A stretch of 64,000 nt of DNA from Phlebotomus papatasi (taxonomy: Eukaryota; Arthropoda; Insecta; Diptera; Psychodidae), in NCBI RefSeq assembly GCF_024763615.1, contig NC_077223.1, forward strand, positions 7,502,001-7,566,000, read 5' to 3'. The stretch's first letter is position 1; each line of letters starts with the position of its first letter. The notes below the pieces were generated by a model. That model was not told the DNA's origin and ran no database searches. It saw only the letters and a program-made list of their open reading frames with translations. Positions 11,485 through 23,178 of the stretch are shown here, piece by piece. The position numbers and the translations under genes are program-made.

Positions 11485-11655
11485 AGGAGAAAGTGGGGTA
11501 CCTTTGAATTGGGGCAGCTTTGAAGTTGTTTTTCCTCCTATTTTTAAATAGAATTTTTTAGCCTTGTCATAATGTAATTTAGCTTCATAATTGGTTTGAA
11601 AAAAAAAGCCCAATTTCATAGCTGCCCCAATTCAAAGATGTCCCACCTTCCCTTA
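11485..11655. mobile_element. Hairpin MITE, AGTGGGG..CACCTTTGAA family, copy 2
   Basis: Inverted ends GGAGAAAGTGGGGTACC / GTCCCACCTTCCC with the second motif GGGGCAGCTTTGAA inverted near 11620. Lies about 130 bp from copy 1. Confidence 0.7.
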
Positions 11656-11734
11656 AGTAGCACAATAAAATCATCCTTTATTTAACATCTATGAATTTTT
11701 TTTATAAATAATAAGTATAGAGTAAGTATATAGT

Positions 11735-12346
11735 AATTATGATATTCGCTTGCTCCTAGCCCGAGCACTGCTACTCCCATTTTTTAATTATGGAGCAGAG
11801 CTCTTCTTTCTGTCGGATGCTGACACGATTCGTCGGCTTTCAGTTGCTTTCAACAATTGTGTGAGATACATTTGCGGGTTGCGCCCTCGTGATCACATTT
11901 CTTCTTATAGAAATGTTTTTGTAGGATGTTATCTCCCATCGCTACTTCAAATGCGTGCTCTCATCTTTCTTAACCGGTTGATTGCATCGGGATGCCTTGG
12001 GTACCTGGCCTCTCTCTTGACTCCTGGCGGGTCGGCTAGAGTCGGTGGACTGATTGTCCCTAAGTCACACCATGAGTCCTTCAGACGAACTCTATTTGTC
12101 AAAGGGGTTTTTATGTATAATTCTCTCGCTCCTCAGAAGCGTAGATCGCCTGACACTATTAGGGAGCACTTCCAGAATGGACCTAGCTAATTTCTCTTTT
12201 CATGTTTTAAATTCTTAATTTCTTTTATAGCTGTATTTTGTTTCATTTTCTTTTTTTTTTAACTATTTTTTTTATGCCACAAATTTGTAAGAGGGAACTA
12301 CCCTAAGTTTTGTGAGTCAATAAATTGAATTGAATTGAATTGAATA
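11735..12346 (+). mobile_element. 5'-truncated non-LTR retrotransposon with TTGAA-repeat tail
   Basis: The segment holds the end of a pol frame, a short 3' UTR with GTAAGAGGGAACTACCC, then a tail of about four ATTGA/TTGAA repeats ending near 12346. The related fragment at 46017-46357 shares GTAAGAGGG and the following AATAAA but has an ATATCA tail. The 5' edge is approximate because no clear target duplication was found. Confidence 0.8.
11750..12190 (+). pseudogene. C-terminal reverse-transcriptase region of a LINE
   Basis: An open frame of about 146 codons ends at TAA (12188-12190). It contains a thumb-like stretch (LLPFFNYGAEL), then NNCVRYICGLRPRDH, LPSLLQMRALIFLNRLI, and a terminal FVKGVFMYNSL motif. 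These match the region after the catalytic domain in insect non-LTR pol proteins. No YxDD catalytic motif is present and there is no authentic start codon, so this is a dead 5'-truncated copy. The family assignment beyond non-LTR is uncertain. Confidence 0.75.
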
Positions 12347-12430
12347 CCTAATATATTTTTTTATTGACTAGACTGAAAGTTAGCACTTAAAGTGAAACTT
12401 TACGAAAAGTAATATGAGACAAGTTATTTA

Positions 12431-12535
12431 GGGTAAGTGTACCGAATTTCGGCCAGCTTCCAATTTCGACCAGTTCTATTATTACACGTTTTGACACTCA
12501 TAGATCACGAATACCATTTGCGCTAAAGGTCGATT
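12431..12535. repeat. Single end of a GGGTAAGTGTGCC-family element
   Basis: GGGTAAGTGTACCGAATTTC after TA matches the right end (inverted) of the elements at 257 and 39660, including the GGCCAGCTT motif. The opposite end is not found. Confidence 0.6.
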
Positions 12536-13083
12536 TCCGTGGACATCCCGTCCGTCTCATCCGGAGTACAAACGCTTCTGGAGAGAGAAAAGGTTAAAAG
12601 TTTTGATAGGTTGCTAGAAGTTGGTGGTGTCAGATCCACCCTTACCGCCTTCCGATATTTTGGAACACCCCTAAATTTTGTTTTCTCAATAATTCAGCCA
12701 GTATGGCATCGATTGGGCTCAACGGTCGAACGTAATTATAGTCTATCGCGTTTCGAAACGTACTCTTATCATCAAAATCACTTCGGCAAAAGTTCTTCAC
12801 TATCTGAGAATTCACTTAATTGTTCTTGACCTTGACTCCTATCATCTAATTGTTCTCATTCAGGATTAGCTTCTTCAACATTGTCTTGACTTATTTATAT
12901 AAATCATGATTAACCTATAAAGAAGGAAACCACTTATATAATAACTAATACTTACATTTCAAATCATTTAAATCATTTTACCTAGTTTAACCTAGGTTTG
13001 ATGACCTAGTAATTTTCTTTTTAAAGGACGACTGTATTATTGTGAATAAATAGTAATAATAATAATTATTATTATTTGGAGTA

Positions 13084-13669
13084 GGGGAGACTGGGGCAAA
13101 ATTTGTAAAAACGAAAATTTCAATATTCACTATTTTCTAAAATAAATTCTAAAATAAAAGAGACTGAGGCTTGAATTTTTTATTCTAGATAGTCTTCATG
13201 AACCTTCTTAAACTTACAAAGTTTCAAGGGATTCGAGGAAGGATTATGTAAAAAAAAAATAATGAAATTTTGAGCCCTATTTTTGGAATATTTGCCTTAC
13301 AGAAAATATCAATACTGATTAGCTCAATTTAAGCACATTTCTCGTTAAGATAGAGAAAAATTATCTTCGACAAAGTTGTAGAGAACTAAATTTCTTATAA
13401 AAATATGTCTATTTGATATTTTTACCGTTTGTGAAAGTAAAACGTCACAAATTATTCGAAGACTGACAAAATTTGCCCCAGCAATTTTGAAAATCTCCAC
13501 AAAATCGACTTTTAGAAAATGATTCGAAAATCACATTTCTAAGTCTTCTGCAATGCTGTAAAGCAGTAAATTTTCTATAAGAATATGTTCATTGTAAAGC
13601 GTTTAAGTTTTCTCAGAGCTCGTGAAAGAATTAAATATGCGTTTTGACAAGTTTTGCCCCAGTCTCCCC
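13084..13669. mobile_element. MITE with GGGGAGACTGGGGCAAAA ends, full-length copy
   Basis: A 586-bp element with inverted ends GGGGAGACTGGGGCAAAA / TTTTGCCCCAGTCTCCCC and TA on both sides (13082-13083, 13670-13671). It has an internal GACAAAATTTGCCCCAGC motif. Relatives lie at 5245 (partial), 14378 (short), 16276 (enlarged), 26395-26415 (one end) and 51645 (degenerate). Confidence 0.88.
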
Positions 13670-13702
13670 TATTTAGAAAACTAAACGATACTTTTTCTTT
13701 AA

Positions 13703-14218
13703 CCCTTTAAGGACGATTGGATCACCGGTGTTCCATAAAGAAAATAATTTTTCCTGACTACCTAAAACTATTTTTTTCTTATGTTTGTACGTAATTGCAA
13801 AGTAGAAGATTGAAGGAATCTAGGATATTTTTTGCAAGTCTCCATCTATTTGTAATAAGGTAATTTTTTTAATCTAAAAAATGACGAATTTTTAAATTCT
13901 CATATTGAAAATTGATTTTAATTATTTATTATACTTTCAATTTTTTTTAAGCAAAACTTTTTTGGAACAAGAAACTACAATACACAAACACAATATTTTT
14001 CGCTAGAGTGAAAATTATCAGTCATTGGCATCGCCAGAAAAATTACCTAAATTTTTGGGCTATTTTTGTCCCTATCGTTCATAGAGACAAAAAATACATC
14101 AAATCAGACTCTTTTGGTTCTTTTCAGGTTAGATATAATACCTTTTACAAGTTTCGTTTATCGGTTTTATTATTATTACTGATTTTCGGTCAGCGAAAAC
14201 TGTCTCGTCGTTAAAGGG
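13703..14218. mobile_element. piggyBac-like MITE (TTAA target, CCCTTTAAGGACGA ends), copy 1
   Basis: TTAA (13699-13702) precedes CCCTTTAAGGACGATTGG, and CGTCGTTAAAGGG precedes TTAA (14219-14222). The subterminal motif CACCGGTGTTCC is conserved in the family. A copy in the opposite orientation is at 19623-20162, and miniature derivatives at 25456-25853 and 53253-53333. Confidence 0.85.
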
Positions 14219-14377
14219 TTAAATTTTAGTGTGTTGTAGCTGAAGTTGCGACCTTTTTAGCGGTGGGTCGCACTCCTCCCTTAATATTACCTTACCTGAG
14301 CTATAATCGAAAATGTCTTGACTGGACTAAATTTTCGGTGTTTATAAAGCGATTTCAATGAAATTTTAGTATTTAGC

Positions 14378-14584
14378 GCAGACCGGGGCAGATTAGCCAC
14401 ATATAGTATTAGACAGTGGGATGTTATAGCCTGCCTTAGAAGAAATATTGAAGAAACTACTACTTATTCGATGAAAACGCATCCCTTCATTGAAATATTT
14501 ATCAGCCTGTTACAAACATTTTTCTTACAAATTATATGCAATGAAAAATTTTATTTGCTGCCTAATTCTGCCCCGGTCTCCCTT
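14378..14584. mobile_element. Short MITE with AGACCGGGGCAGA ends
   Basis: Inverted ends AGACCGGGGCAGA / TCTGCCCCGGTCTCCC around about 180 bp. The ends are a variant of the GGGGAGACTGGGGCA family. Confidence 0.65.
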
Positions 14585-16275
14585 ATTGTATCTGAGATCG
14601 AGATCTTTCTAACGATGGGTCCCATTTGTTTCTACAGTCTACACCAATCCACACTACCTTGAGCCTTACTTATTCAATTTCATTAAATAGATTTAAATAA
14701 AACGCTTTGAACGTTTGAACATGATCGTGAACATGAATAAAGGTAAATGAAAACCCTTTGAATTTTATCATAAAAAAACTTTTAAAACTGCGAAAATTTT
14801 TGTCATACAACCACAGCAAAATGCAGATAAGAACACTGAGATTAAGTAATGAGAATTGCAAGAGGAAGGACTTAAAGTAATTAATTGGTAAAGTATAGAG
14901 AGGGGAAGGACTCAACTTTTCCAATAAAAAAGTTCATTATTGTTGAATATACTGACTCATACTCTTGTCGTTTTGCTTCAAATTACTTTCCATGAGAACT
15001 TTAAACTTATTTCAAATATCTTTCTAACTTTACTTGCTTAATTGTTGGTTCATTGTTGAACTGTTCTTTAACTTCTGCAGTCCTATGGTCATAAGGACTT
15101 CTGCAATGTAAATGGAGTTAGTTTCCTTGGAGACGTTCTTACACTCGAAGAACTCTATCTTCAGGCTTTTCACAGGAATTTTAAAGCGAAAGTGATCATA
15201 AATAAATCTTTCATCAATTAAATATTCCACCTTTATTGGCTCGTCAACTTAAATCTTTTATTTAAATTTGTCTTAATTAAGAATGTGTAATTTAAAAAAT
15301 ATTGTAATTTTTGCACAAAGACAAACTTTCCCAATCCAGTCACATTGTATTGGTTTCTTTGCAGACAATCCCGTGAATTAATTTTTGAGATATGCTTCTT
15401 TGAGGCGCCCAAAAATTCCATTATCATTTTGGATTGGACATTCTCCTGGTGTGGCTTTTATGTGTCTGACATTATGTAATGGGATCATTACATTAATAAA
15501 TGAGTGAGAAACAACCTCATTTGAGGGGCTTTTGTCTCAGCTAACCATCTTCTCAAATGATTGCCTCACACATTTTGATGGAATAGTGTTGGATTGATGA
15601 ATTGGTCAATTGACTATTTTCTCACAAATACGATTGCGGAAAGAAAATTAATTATCGCATTTTTTTTCAACACTCTTTGAGTCACCCAAAAAAATCATTT
15701 TAAATTGTCTGATGATATTTTATTAATATTGTACGTTGCGGTAACTTTCCCAAAAAATACATCTCATGTGCAAAACTCTCACTTCCTCATCCATATAGCT
15801 TCAATTTCAATTTTTTTTTTTCGTACACCACCTCCGGTGGTTTTGTTGTCAATTCCGATTCAGATGGAATTTCTTGTACCTGTTCTTTCACATAATTTCT
15901 CCTTTCCTGCCTTAAAACTGCCATCTCATTGGTAATTTCTCTTAATGCATTTTCAGTTTGGGTAATTTTATTGTGCATGCATTTTTAAATGGAAATTATG
16001 TGGGTTTGTTATGGAACGACGTATCAATAATTCGATGGTTCCAGACCATACTATCCTAAGGTACATTAAAAAAAAATTACTTCGATTGATACATTTACTA
16101 TGAGTGAGATGGTACTCTATGGAATGGAGCAGTTAAATTTAAATTCTCTTTGAGAAACATTCTGCTTTTTTTGTGGAGCGTTTGATACTGATTTAAAATA
16201 CTTTATTAAGATTGCGACTCCTTGTCTACTTATACAGGGTGAGACAATTGAACTGCAACTTAATTTAGATCGCTA
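14585..16275. other. No confident gene; one coding-like frame on the - strand
   Basis: No repeat ends were recognised over most of this stretch. The only frame worth noting is the one at 15787-15978. Confidence 0.4.
15787..15978 (-). CDS. Hypothetical short hydrophilic frame, possibly a relic
   Basis: A 63-codon frame on the - strand starts at an ATG and ends TGA. The product is strongly hydrophilic. The segment NALREITNEMAVLRQERRNY is heptad-like and suggests a coiled coil, followed by an acidic and lysine-rich tail. Similar charged segments occur in retrotransposon gag proteins and in many structural proteins. I do not recognise it. Neighbouring frames are closed and no splice sites clearly extend it, so it may be a fragment. 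Confidence 0.25.
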   Translation of the reverse strand: MHNKITQTENALREITNEMAVLRQERRNYVKEQVQEIPSESELTTKPPEVVYEKKKLKLKLYG

Positions 16276-17818
16276 GGGGAGACTGGGGCAAAAAGTCACA
16301 AATCGAAAATTTTAAAATTCAATATCTTCCAAGATAAATAAGATAGCGGCTTAAATTTTTTCCATAGATAGCCTCCATAGGTCTTCTTCAATGTTGTAAT
16401 TTTGTTAGAATTTGAACAAGGAATTTAGAAAATAAAAAATATCGAAATTTTTAGCCCTATTTTTGAAATATTTTCCGTGCAGAAGATATAAATTATTAGC
16501 TACTTATATTAAATTTGATGCACTAGTGAATATTTCCCAAATTATCTGGATATTCTTTGAATACAAATCCGCTATCTATTTTAGAATTTTACAAAGATCC
16601 TTTTCTCCAGAAATCCTTTTATTAAAAACGACCACTTGGGGTAAAAAGTAACAAAAGCTATTGTGGAGAATTACCTGTGGTAAACAATAATTTCTCTGTG
16701 ATAGGATTCTGTGATATCTAATACCCTCTTCTTCCTGCCCAGTTTACCTATAAATATATTGTGGTGTTATAAATCTGTCAGGGACTGTGTGTTTCTTGGG
16801 CTTCCTTCTACCGTTTGTGATATTCACGTACCTGGAAATATATATTCCTTTATTAAATATCTTCAACAGTGATCCGGAACGTAGGCGGCTGGATTTTCCA
16901 GAAGACGTTTCCTCGATGACCGCCAAATGCCCTTTTCCAAATCCACTGAGGCAGTGAAACACACTTTTCACCTTCACCAATTATTTTATTTACAAATATT
17001 CTCCTCTTAGATTTCACTGAACACGTTTAACTCTACGTCACGTAAATTTTTCTGTAGTTTGAACTAATATTTAATTTATAATTCACAAAATAAACTTATA
17101 CACTTTTCTCCTCACGTCTCTTTGCAAAAATCAAGTCTCTTACGTAACTCCCATACTCGTTCCCATTATTCCCCTACTTTCTTTCCAGCTGATCTCATTC
17201 ACCACTTTTTCCTCTTTCTCTCTCCCTCCATGCATGTTCAAAATCCAACCGTCTTTTGTCTCTTAAAAATAAGAGATCTCCAATCAATGGAAATTCTATA
17301 CAGCTATGGAGCAAAAAGTAACAAAAACCGAAACAATTTCTGATATCCCACGATGAAAAGAAACGTCAATGCTATGTGTCGTAGCTTGTTGTTTGCATTG
17401 GTCAAACGATTTGCAGTCTTTTGTGTGCTTTTTGTAAAATAATTTGAAATGCGCTTTTCTCAGATAGAGAAAACGATGTTTTACAAAGGTGTAGAAGAAT
17501 AAATTTCCTATGAAAATATGTAATCTAGGTATTTTACTTAAATTTACGGAATCCCGTAATAAAGCGAATGAAAATGTGATAGTATCTTATGCCTGATACT
17601 ATATATCCCAGCATTTTTGAGAATGATCACAAAATTACCTTTTAAAAAACGGCTCGATAAATATATTTCCTTGCAAAATAGAAAAAAAATGACTTTCACA
17701 GATTTGTAGAGCGGTAAACTTCCTATAAAACTGTTCTAATTAGAAATTTTGGAGGTGCTCGGGTAGCTTGTAAAAAAATAAAATATCCGTTTTGTGACTG
17801 TTTGCCCCTGTTAATTGG
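16276..17818. mobile_element. Enlarged GGGGAGACTGGGGCAAA element with an internal foreign block
   Basis: The left end is GGGGAGACTGGGGCAAAA after TA; the right end is decayed (TGTTTGCCCCTG near 17818). The outer parts match the 586-bp copy at 13084, including a TATATCCCAGCATTTTTGAG version of the internal motif. About 0.7 kb in the middle (roughly 16640-17330) has no counterpart there. It is bounded by similar AAAAAGTAACAAAA motifs and contains exon-like sequence. Confidence 0.6.
16832..16980 (-). pseudogene. Exon-like block inside a MITE-type element
   Basis: On the - strand an open frame of about 49 codons (including GKGHLAVIEETSSGKSSRL) ends at an excellent splice donor, CCAG/GTACGTG, at 16831-16832. 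A second open block at 16675-16734 lies between an acceptor-like GGGCAG and a donor-like CACAG/GTAATT and joins in frame. Upstream, TTATAAATTAAAT and TTCAGTG resemble a TATA box and initiator. The frame has no ATG: its first codon position reads TTG, which could be a mutated start. I do not recognise the protein. Gene capture by the element is inference. Confidence 0.35.
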
Positions 17819-18290
17819 CGAATTTTCCGGTCATACATAAGACTACCTCAAACACAAATCCGAAAATCATTGAAAAAACTTGGATCAATTTTGAGAAAAA
17901 CTGATAAAACATGATTTTGGTGGGGATAGAGTTGGTAACTAGAGATATTTCTTTTTATTGGGGGTCATCGAAGATTGGAATTCAATATCTCTTACCGTTT
18001 AAGCTCCAGAACGGTGTCAAGTTAAAAAAAAACGATTTGTCTCTTTCAGTTCTAGCAGTAAAAATACAGCACTTTCAAAAGTTGCAGTTCAATTGACTCT
18101 CTCTGTACAAGAATATTTTATAAATCAAATAATACTTAATTTAAAGCTGATCAAAAAGTATTTCTAAAAATTACACAGTAATAAAAAAACTTGAATAAAA
18201 AAAAACGTTTATTAATGATTTAAAAAGTTTTAAATGAGCCATTATTATTAATGCATAGCATATACACATAATAGATTGTGTTTCCTCCAT

Positions 18291-18540
18291 CTGAGAAAAA
18301 ACGGGGGTGCGATTAACTTTTTTTCCTCATAACTTTAACACTTTTTAGGTGTAAAAATATATCAACATTTTTTAATGTTAATTTTACACCGTTTTAAGGG
18401 TAAAATTAACATGAAAAAGGGCAACTTTAACCCCCAATACACCTAAAAAGGGTAATATTTACACCGATTTCGAATTAATATGCAGGGTAAAGTTAACATT
18501 TCCGGAATGTTATTTTAACTTTTTCGGATTTCTCTCACTG
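18291..18540. mobile_element. CACTGAG-family MITE, copy 2 (inverted)
   Basis: Runs from CTGAGAAAAAACGG to TTTCTCTCACTG with the shared interior (GATTAACTTTTTTTCC, then TTCCGGAATGTTATTTT). Ends are slightly degraded. Confidence 0.8.
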
Positions 18541-19034
18541 TCTGAGCAACACAAATGTCTTTGAAATATTTGAACGTTTTAATCTAGATTTAAATAAATC
18601 TATTTTTTTGTATGAAATTCTCTAAAAAATCAAATTTAATTTTTTTTCCAAAATATTTTGTTTAAGTCCTAGTTTGACTCATGAACTAACAGGGAATATT
18701 TAGTTTACTAGAGTAATTTTGTCCATCGAAAAGATAGTTTTTTAAAAGAAAAGGTCTTCGCAAGTTCCAGTGCCTGAATTCTTAAAATTTTTAAACGAAA
18801 TTTCTAGAAAATATAGTTAAAATAATGAATTTTTATTATATGACTAAGAGATTGAATTAAATATTTTTTTTATTATGTTAAAAAATATCAGGAAAATACG
18901 CCGTTTTTGGTCTGTTTATCCATACGTAATCCCTTAATAAACACAGTGCTATTTTTTTATTTTTAAGTTTTAATAAAAGAATTCTTATTTGGAGTAGATT
19001 TTGAATTAGGCTATACTATCTAACACATCCTATA

Positions 19035-19249
19035 GGGGAAAGTACTCCCCCTTCGAACGTTCATGCCTTCGAATAATGTGAATTTTCTTTTAGTTTTCCT
19101 AAAAGACTTACACATTTCTATTAAATATTAGTTGGCTTATCATCAATTGTTGACAATTCCGTGATAATTTAGTGAATATCTCTTATGAAAAACAAAAGAA
19201 ATTCACATTATTCGAAGACATGAACGCTCGAAGGGAGAGTACTTTCCCC
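19035..19249. mobile_element. MITE with about 58-bp inverted ends (GGGGAAAGTACTC)
   Basis: Both ends start GGGGAAAGTACTC and continue into TTCGAAYGTTCATG and TTCGAATAATGTGAATTT, with about four mismatches over 58 bp. TA flanks both sides. Only one copy was seen in this window. Confidence 0.8.
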
Positions 19250-19520
19250 TACTAAGTCTTTTCGTACATTGTGTAGTGTTATACGGTCTTTAGACCTAAG
19301 GCTTATACGAGTTTTACACTGGAGGTTTAGTTTAGTTCCCGAAGACCTTTGAATTGAAAACCTGAATTACAACAAATTGCAGTGGTTTTTAGAAACGGAA
19401 ATAGATCATTTGTCCTTCATATTCAAGCCTAAGTGAAATACTTTCCAAAAATATTTCCGGAAATTAGAGAAATTAGCGAATATAAGACATATGACTAAAC
19501 ATTAGGTATGAAGCTCGTAT

Positions 19521-20271
19521 TATACGGGCTTCAGACCTATGGCTTAGCCATCTGGCTTAACTCCTCTAATTCTTTATCAAGCACGATTTTTTAAGAAATT
19601 GTTGTTTAGAATTGGGTATTAACCCTTTAACGACGAGACACTTTTTACGGACTGAAAATCAACAATAAAAATTAAACTGAGAAACATAATCAATGATAAG
19701 TCTTACATCTAACCTTGGAAAGTCCAACAGAGTCTGATTCGGTGTGCTTCTATTGAACTATTCTCAATATTCTATTGTGCTTCTATGAACGATAGGGACA
19801 AAAATAGCCCAAAAATTTAAGTAATTTTTCTGACAATACCAATGAATAAAAATTTTCGCTTTAATGAAAAATATTACGTATGAGTATTGTAGTTTTTATT
19901 CCCAAAAGGGTTTTGCTTAAAAAAAATGGAAGTATAAAAAATAAATAAAATCAATTATGAATTTGGTAATTTAAAAATTCGTCATTTTTGAGCTTAAATA
20001 TTTACTACATAGCAAATAGCTAGAGACTTGCAAAAAATATTCTAGATTCCATCAACATTCTACTTTACAATTATGTACAGAAATAAGAGAAAAATAACTT
20101 TAGGTAGTCAGGAAAAATTATTTTATTTATGGGACACCGGTGTTCCAATCGTCCTTAAAGGGTTAAGGGAAAATTATCCATTAGATTTTGAAAAATCATT
20201 GAAATTTCTTTATTATTTAGATTTTTGAAACCTTCGGGAACTAGGCTAAACTTATAGTCTGAAGCCGGTCT
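19521..20271. mobile_element. Element with CTTCAGACCTA ends, interrupted by a TTAA MITE
   Basis: The left part has CTTCAGACCTATGGCTTAGCC; the right part has the inverse-like GGGAACTAGGCTAAAC and TAGTCTGAAG. The copy at 54291-55008 has the same two halves. Here the halves are separated by the piggyBac-like MITE at 19623-20162. Confidence 0.65.
19623..20162. mobile_element. piggyBac-like MITE (CCCTTTAA ends), copy 2, nested
   Basis: TTAA at 19619-19622 and 20163-20166 flanks ends CCCTTTAACGACGAGACA and CCAATCGTCCTTAAAGGG. It is in reverse orientation relative to the copy at 13703. It sits within the CTTCAGACCTA element, so it inserted later. Confidence 0.85.
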
Positions 20272-20659
20272 TAGCCTTATGGCTTAACTCTTAAAATTTC
20301 TTGTGAGGCAAGGTTTTTGAGGAAATAGACGTTTATGCCCTAGACACACTTACGGCTTAAGCCGAGAGACGATGTTACGGCGCAATCTTAATTTTTTAGC
20401 GCAATTGCAAAGATTGGCGCGTGAATCGATGAGAATGGACTGTAAGCCAGTGGCGCTCATTTCATGCAAGTGGAGCACTGGCTAATGCGGGTTTTTTACT
20501 CCTCCCAAAGATCCCGCTAATCCTGATGCGCAATCGAGTTCCCAAAAATTACCATTTTTTCCTTCTATTCAGTCTCAAATAATCCATTGGCACAAGAGCA
20601 TTCGAGTGAATTCCAAAATCAATTTATGTGAGAAAATTATTGTAAATTATTTATTAAGT

Positions 20660-20995
20660 TAAAGAAAATAAGTGGAAAGGATTGTAAAAATCAGTGAATT
20701 TATTTGGTGAACATTAAAAATTATTGGTGGTGGAACAAAGTGTTTTTTCATCAAGGTTTTTCGCCAACACGTGGGACCACGTGGAGTCTTTTAGAAGACA
20801 CACATTTTCTGGACATCAGACGGAAAATCTGCCCATCGCGGGAAAATTTCGTCCATTCGACCGGATGGTTCGGTGGACAGGCAGATATTAATTTTCCGTA
20901 TTTTTCTACCGTTTTTCAGGTAATTCAGTGGACTCCTTTCTGAGACTTTTGGGGCAATTTTTTTATCGTTCAATTATTTCATCTTCTTTAAGGTA
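20660..20995 (+). promoter_or_regulatory. Possible promoter and leader exon of the phospholipase B1-like gene
   Basis: An initiator-like AATCAGTGAATTT lies near 20690. Donor-like CAGGTAATTC (20920) and AAGGTAATTG (near 20993) follow, and the coding exon downstream begins after a strong acceptor (TTTTTTCAG ending at 21342). A non-coding first exon here is therefore plausible. No TATA box is evident. Transcript data would be needed to choose a start. Confidence 0.3.
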
Positions 20996-21084
20996 ATTGG
21001 GAAACTAAAGCACAGTCCGTGCAATCCATTCTAAAGTGGAATACTTATACTTTTTCTACTACATTTTCCCAAGGTTTGTGTAAC

Positions 21085-21192
21085 TGCACAGACGACTTAA
21101 GTGGAAAATGATGGAAATGCAGTTTAACCATTATTTCTAATATAATTATGCTAAGCTGTCTCTAGGCTAATCCTCAGGTCTGTCAAGGCCTT
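21085..21192. repeat. Partial inverted-repeat element (GACAGACY...GGATTAGCC family) in the gene's leader region
   Basis: The sequence AACCATTATTTCTAATATAATTA through GGTCTGTCAAGGCC matches the reverse complement of 29442-29567. The left end is truncated. It lies between the candidate leader exon and the first coding exon of the lipase, so probably in an intron. A single end of this family is at 20340-20385. Confidence 0.6.
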
Positions 21193-21363
21193 TAGGATTG
21201 GATATTAAGGGAAAATTATTTAGATTTTTGTGACCTTCCCAAATTGGGTTAAGCTTCCAGTCTTGAGCCGGTATTACTCTGAATAATTTTCTCTGAAGAA
21301 AAACTCTGATAAATTAGAATTTTTAACCAGGAATTTTTTCAGGGTCCAGTGATTTTGGTCAGT

Positions 21364-22962
21364 ATGATGAATGCTGTTTGTGTCCTTATCATTTTGGTCG
21401 GTTCAATTAATGGGCAATTGCTGGCTCCAAATAGTCATCAGAATGTTATAAGTCGTACGAGTGGGAATTTGCTGAGGAATATCACAGGAACGCAGATATA
21501 CAAAGATACCATTGTGACCAGTCCATTGGACGCTTCACTGCCCATTAGAATGTTCTATCGAGGTTTCCGGGAGGTATACAGTCGCCTCCTTGGGGAAACT
21601 GGTCAGAGGGATTCCGGAGATTCTTTCCAGCGTCATGTTGCCCCGTCGAAAGCTTTCCCATGTCCTCTGGATGGTTTCCGGAGTCCCAGCCCGCCAGAGA
21701 GTGTTCATCAGCTGCGTCCAGGTGGGATGGGGATACCTTTTGAGAGACTCTGTAAATTCCCGAAGTGACGCAATTCCATTTCCTGACAGGTGATATTGAT
21801 ATAATAGCAGCAGTTGGGGATTCTCTAACAACAGCCACTGCTGCCAATTCGAGAGCATTGTGGGAGGTGATGGTGGAGAATAGGGGAGTGTCGTGGTCAA
21901 TTGGGGGTCAAGGGACATGGCGCACACATCTGACACTCCCTAACATCATCAAGGAGTTCAATTCCCATCTCTTTGGGTGAGTTTTCCAATTGATTGACGA
22001 TGAGGTTTTTGTGGGTAGTCCATCCCACAAGTGACTTAATTGATTTAACCCACGAAATCAATCTCATCCCAGGTATTCTCTCAGTGATTCGTACAATGTA
22101 CACCGGAAGGCTCAGTTCAATGTGGCTGAAAATATTGCCACAACGAGCGATATGCCGTACAATGCAAAAAAACTGGTCAGACGCATGAGGCTGGACTCCA
22201 GGTATATAACAAAATTGGAAAAGAATTTATGTCCAAAACCACTTTCACTTTCACACAATACTATCTTATTAATTTCATCGGAAACAATTTAATTTCTGCA
22301 ATTGAAATGAAATGGTTTCTTTCAGAGTCAACATGACGCATCACTGGAAGATCCTTACTTACATGATTGGCGGAAATGACTTCTGCTCAGATGTATGCTA
22401 TCAGACAAATGCCACGCAATGGATTAATGAGATGCAGGAGAAATATCTGATAGAATCTCTGAGGTATTTGAGGGACAATCTCCCACGGACTCTTGTAAAT
22501 CTGGTCCCATCCCCTTTGATCAGTCTGTCTTTCTCAATGGATCGCGTTCAAACTCCTTTTTCTTGCTCCCTGACCCGTCCAATTGAGTGCTCTTGCCTGT
22601 TTGGACCCTCTTATTCACGAGACAGGAAGCTCTTTAGATCCCTGGAGAGGAAGTTTGTCAAAATCATGGAGAGAGTGAGCTTCCTGGCAGAACTTCACAC
22701 CAAGGACTTTACTGTGGTCTATCAACCATTCTTCAAGGATGCTTCTGTGTTCTACCGAGGATCCAAACAATCCGATATGAACCTAATGTCCATTGATTGT
22801 GTCCATTTGAGTCAAAAAGGTCATGCTGTAAGTGCAAATGGACTGTGGAACAATATGATGGAACCCGTAGGGCAGAAATCATCAGGATTTACCCCTCTGT
22901 TCCAGGACTTCAAATGCCCAACCACTCAGAAACCTTTTATATTTACAAACGCCAATAGTTGA
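21364..22962 (+). CDS. Secreted phospholipase B1-like GDSL lipase (four coding exons)
   Basis: Coding exons are 21364-21721, 21790-21976, 22073-22201 and 22326-22962. All three introns are short GT-AG introns. The joined frame is 436 codons plus TGA, and lengths and phases agree. A signal peptide (MMNAVCVLIILVGSING) starts the protein. The SGNH/GDSL blocks are present: GDS with nucleophile Ser131, GG at 158-159, GGND with Asn242, and DCVH with Asp382 and His385. Phospholipase B1 family members hydrolyse acyl esters of phospholipids. There is no C-terminal membrane segment, unlike mammalian PLB1, so this form is probably secreted. Two in-frame ATGs (21364 and 21367) could start it. The next gene, on the opposite strand, ends about 220 bp away. 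A paralogue begins at 63581. Confidence 0.92.
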
Positions 22963-23178
22963 TGTTGAACTTATCATTAAGATTTGTTTTTTATTGCATA
23001 TTTACAAAAAAAAATACATTGGATTATGTACAATCAAGTCTTGAGGGAAAATTCTTCGTCTTTTTCTCGCCACAGGGAGGGAAAGTCGGAAAAGTCAGAA
23101 GGCGAAAGAGAGATAGAGGGTGAAGAGTTTGAGGAAAAGTTTAGAGTTAGAGATCTTGGTTTTGATTTTGACTAAGGC

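Noticed and set aside
12539..12829. 96-codon + strand frame
   Set aside because: No recognisable domain, adjacent to a MITE end, and no splice or promoter context.
21535..21980. Open frames on both strands overlapping the lipase gene
   Set aside because: Shadows of lipase exons 1 and 2; the + strand exons carry the GDSL motifs and proper splice sites.
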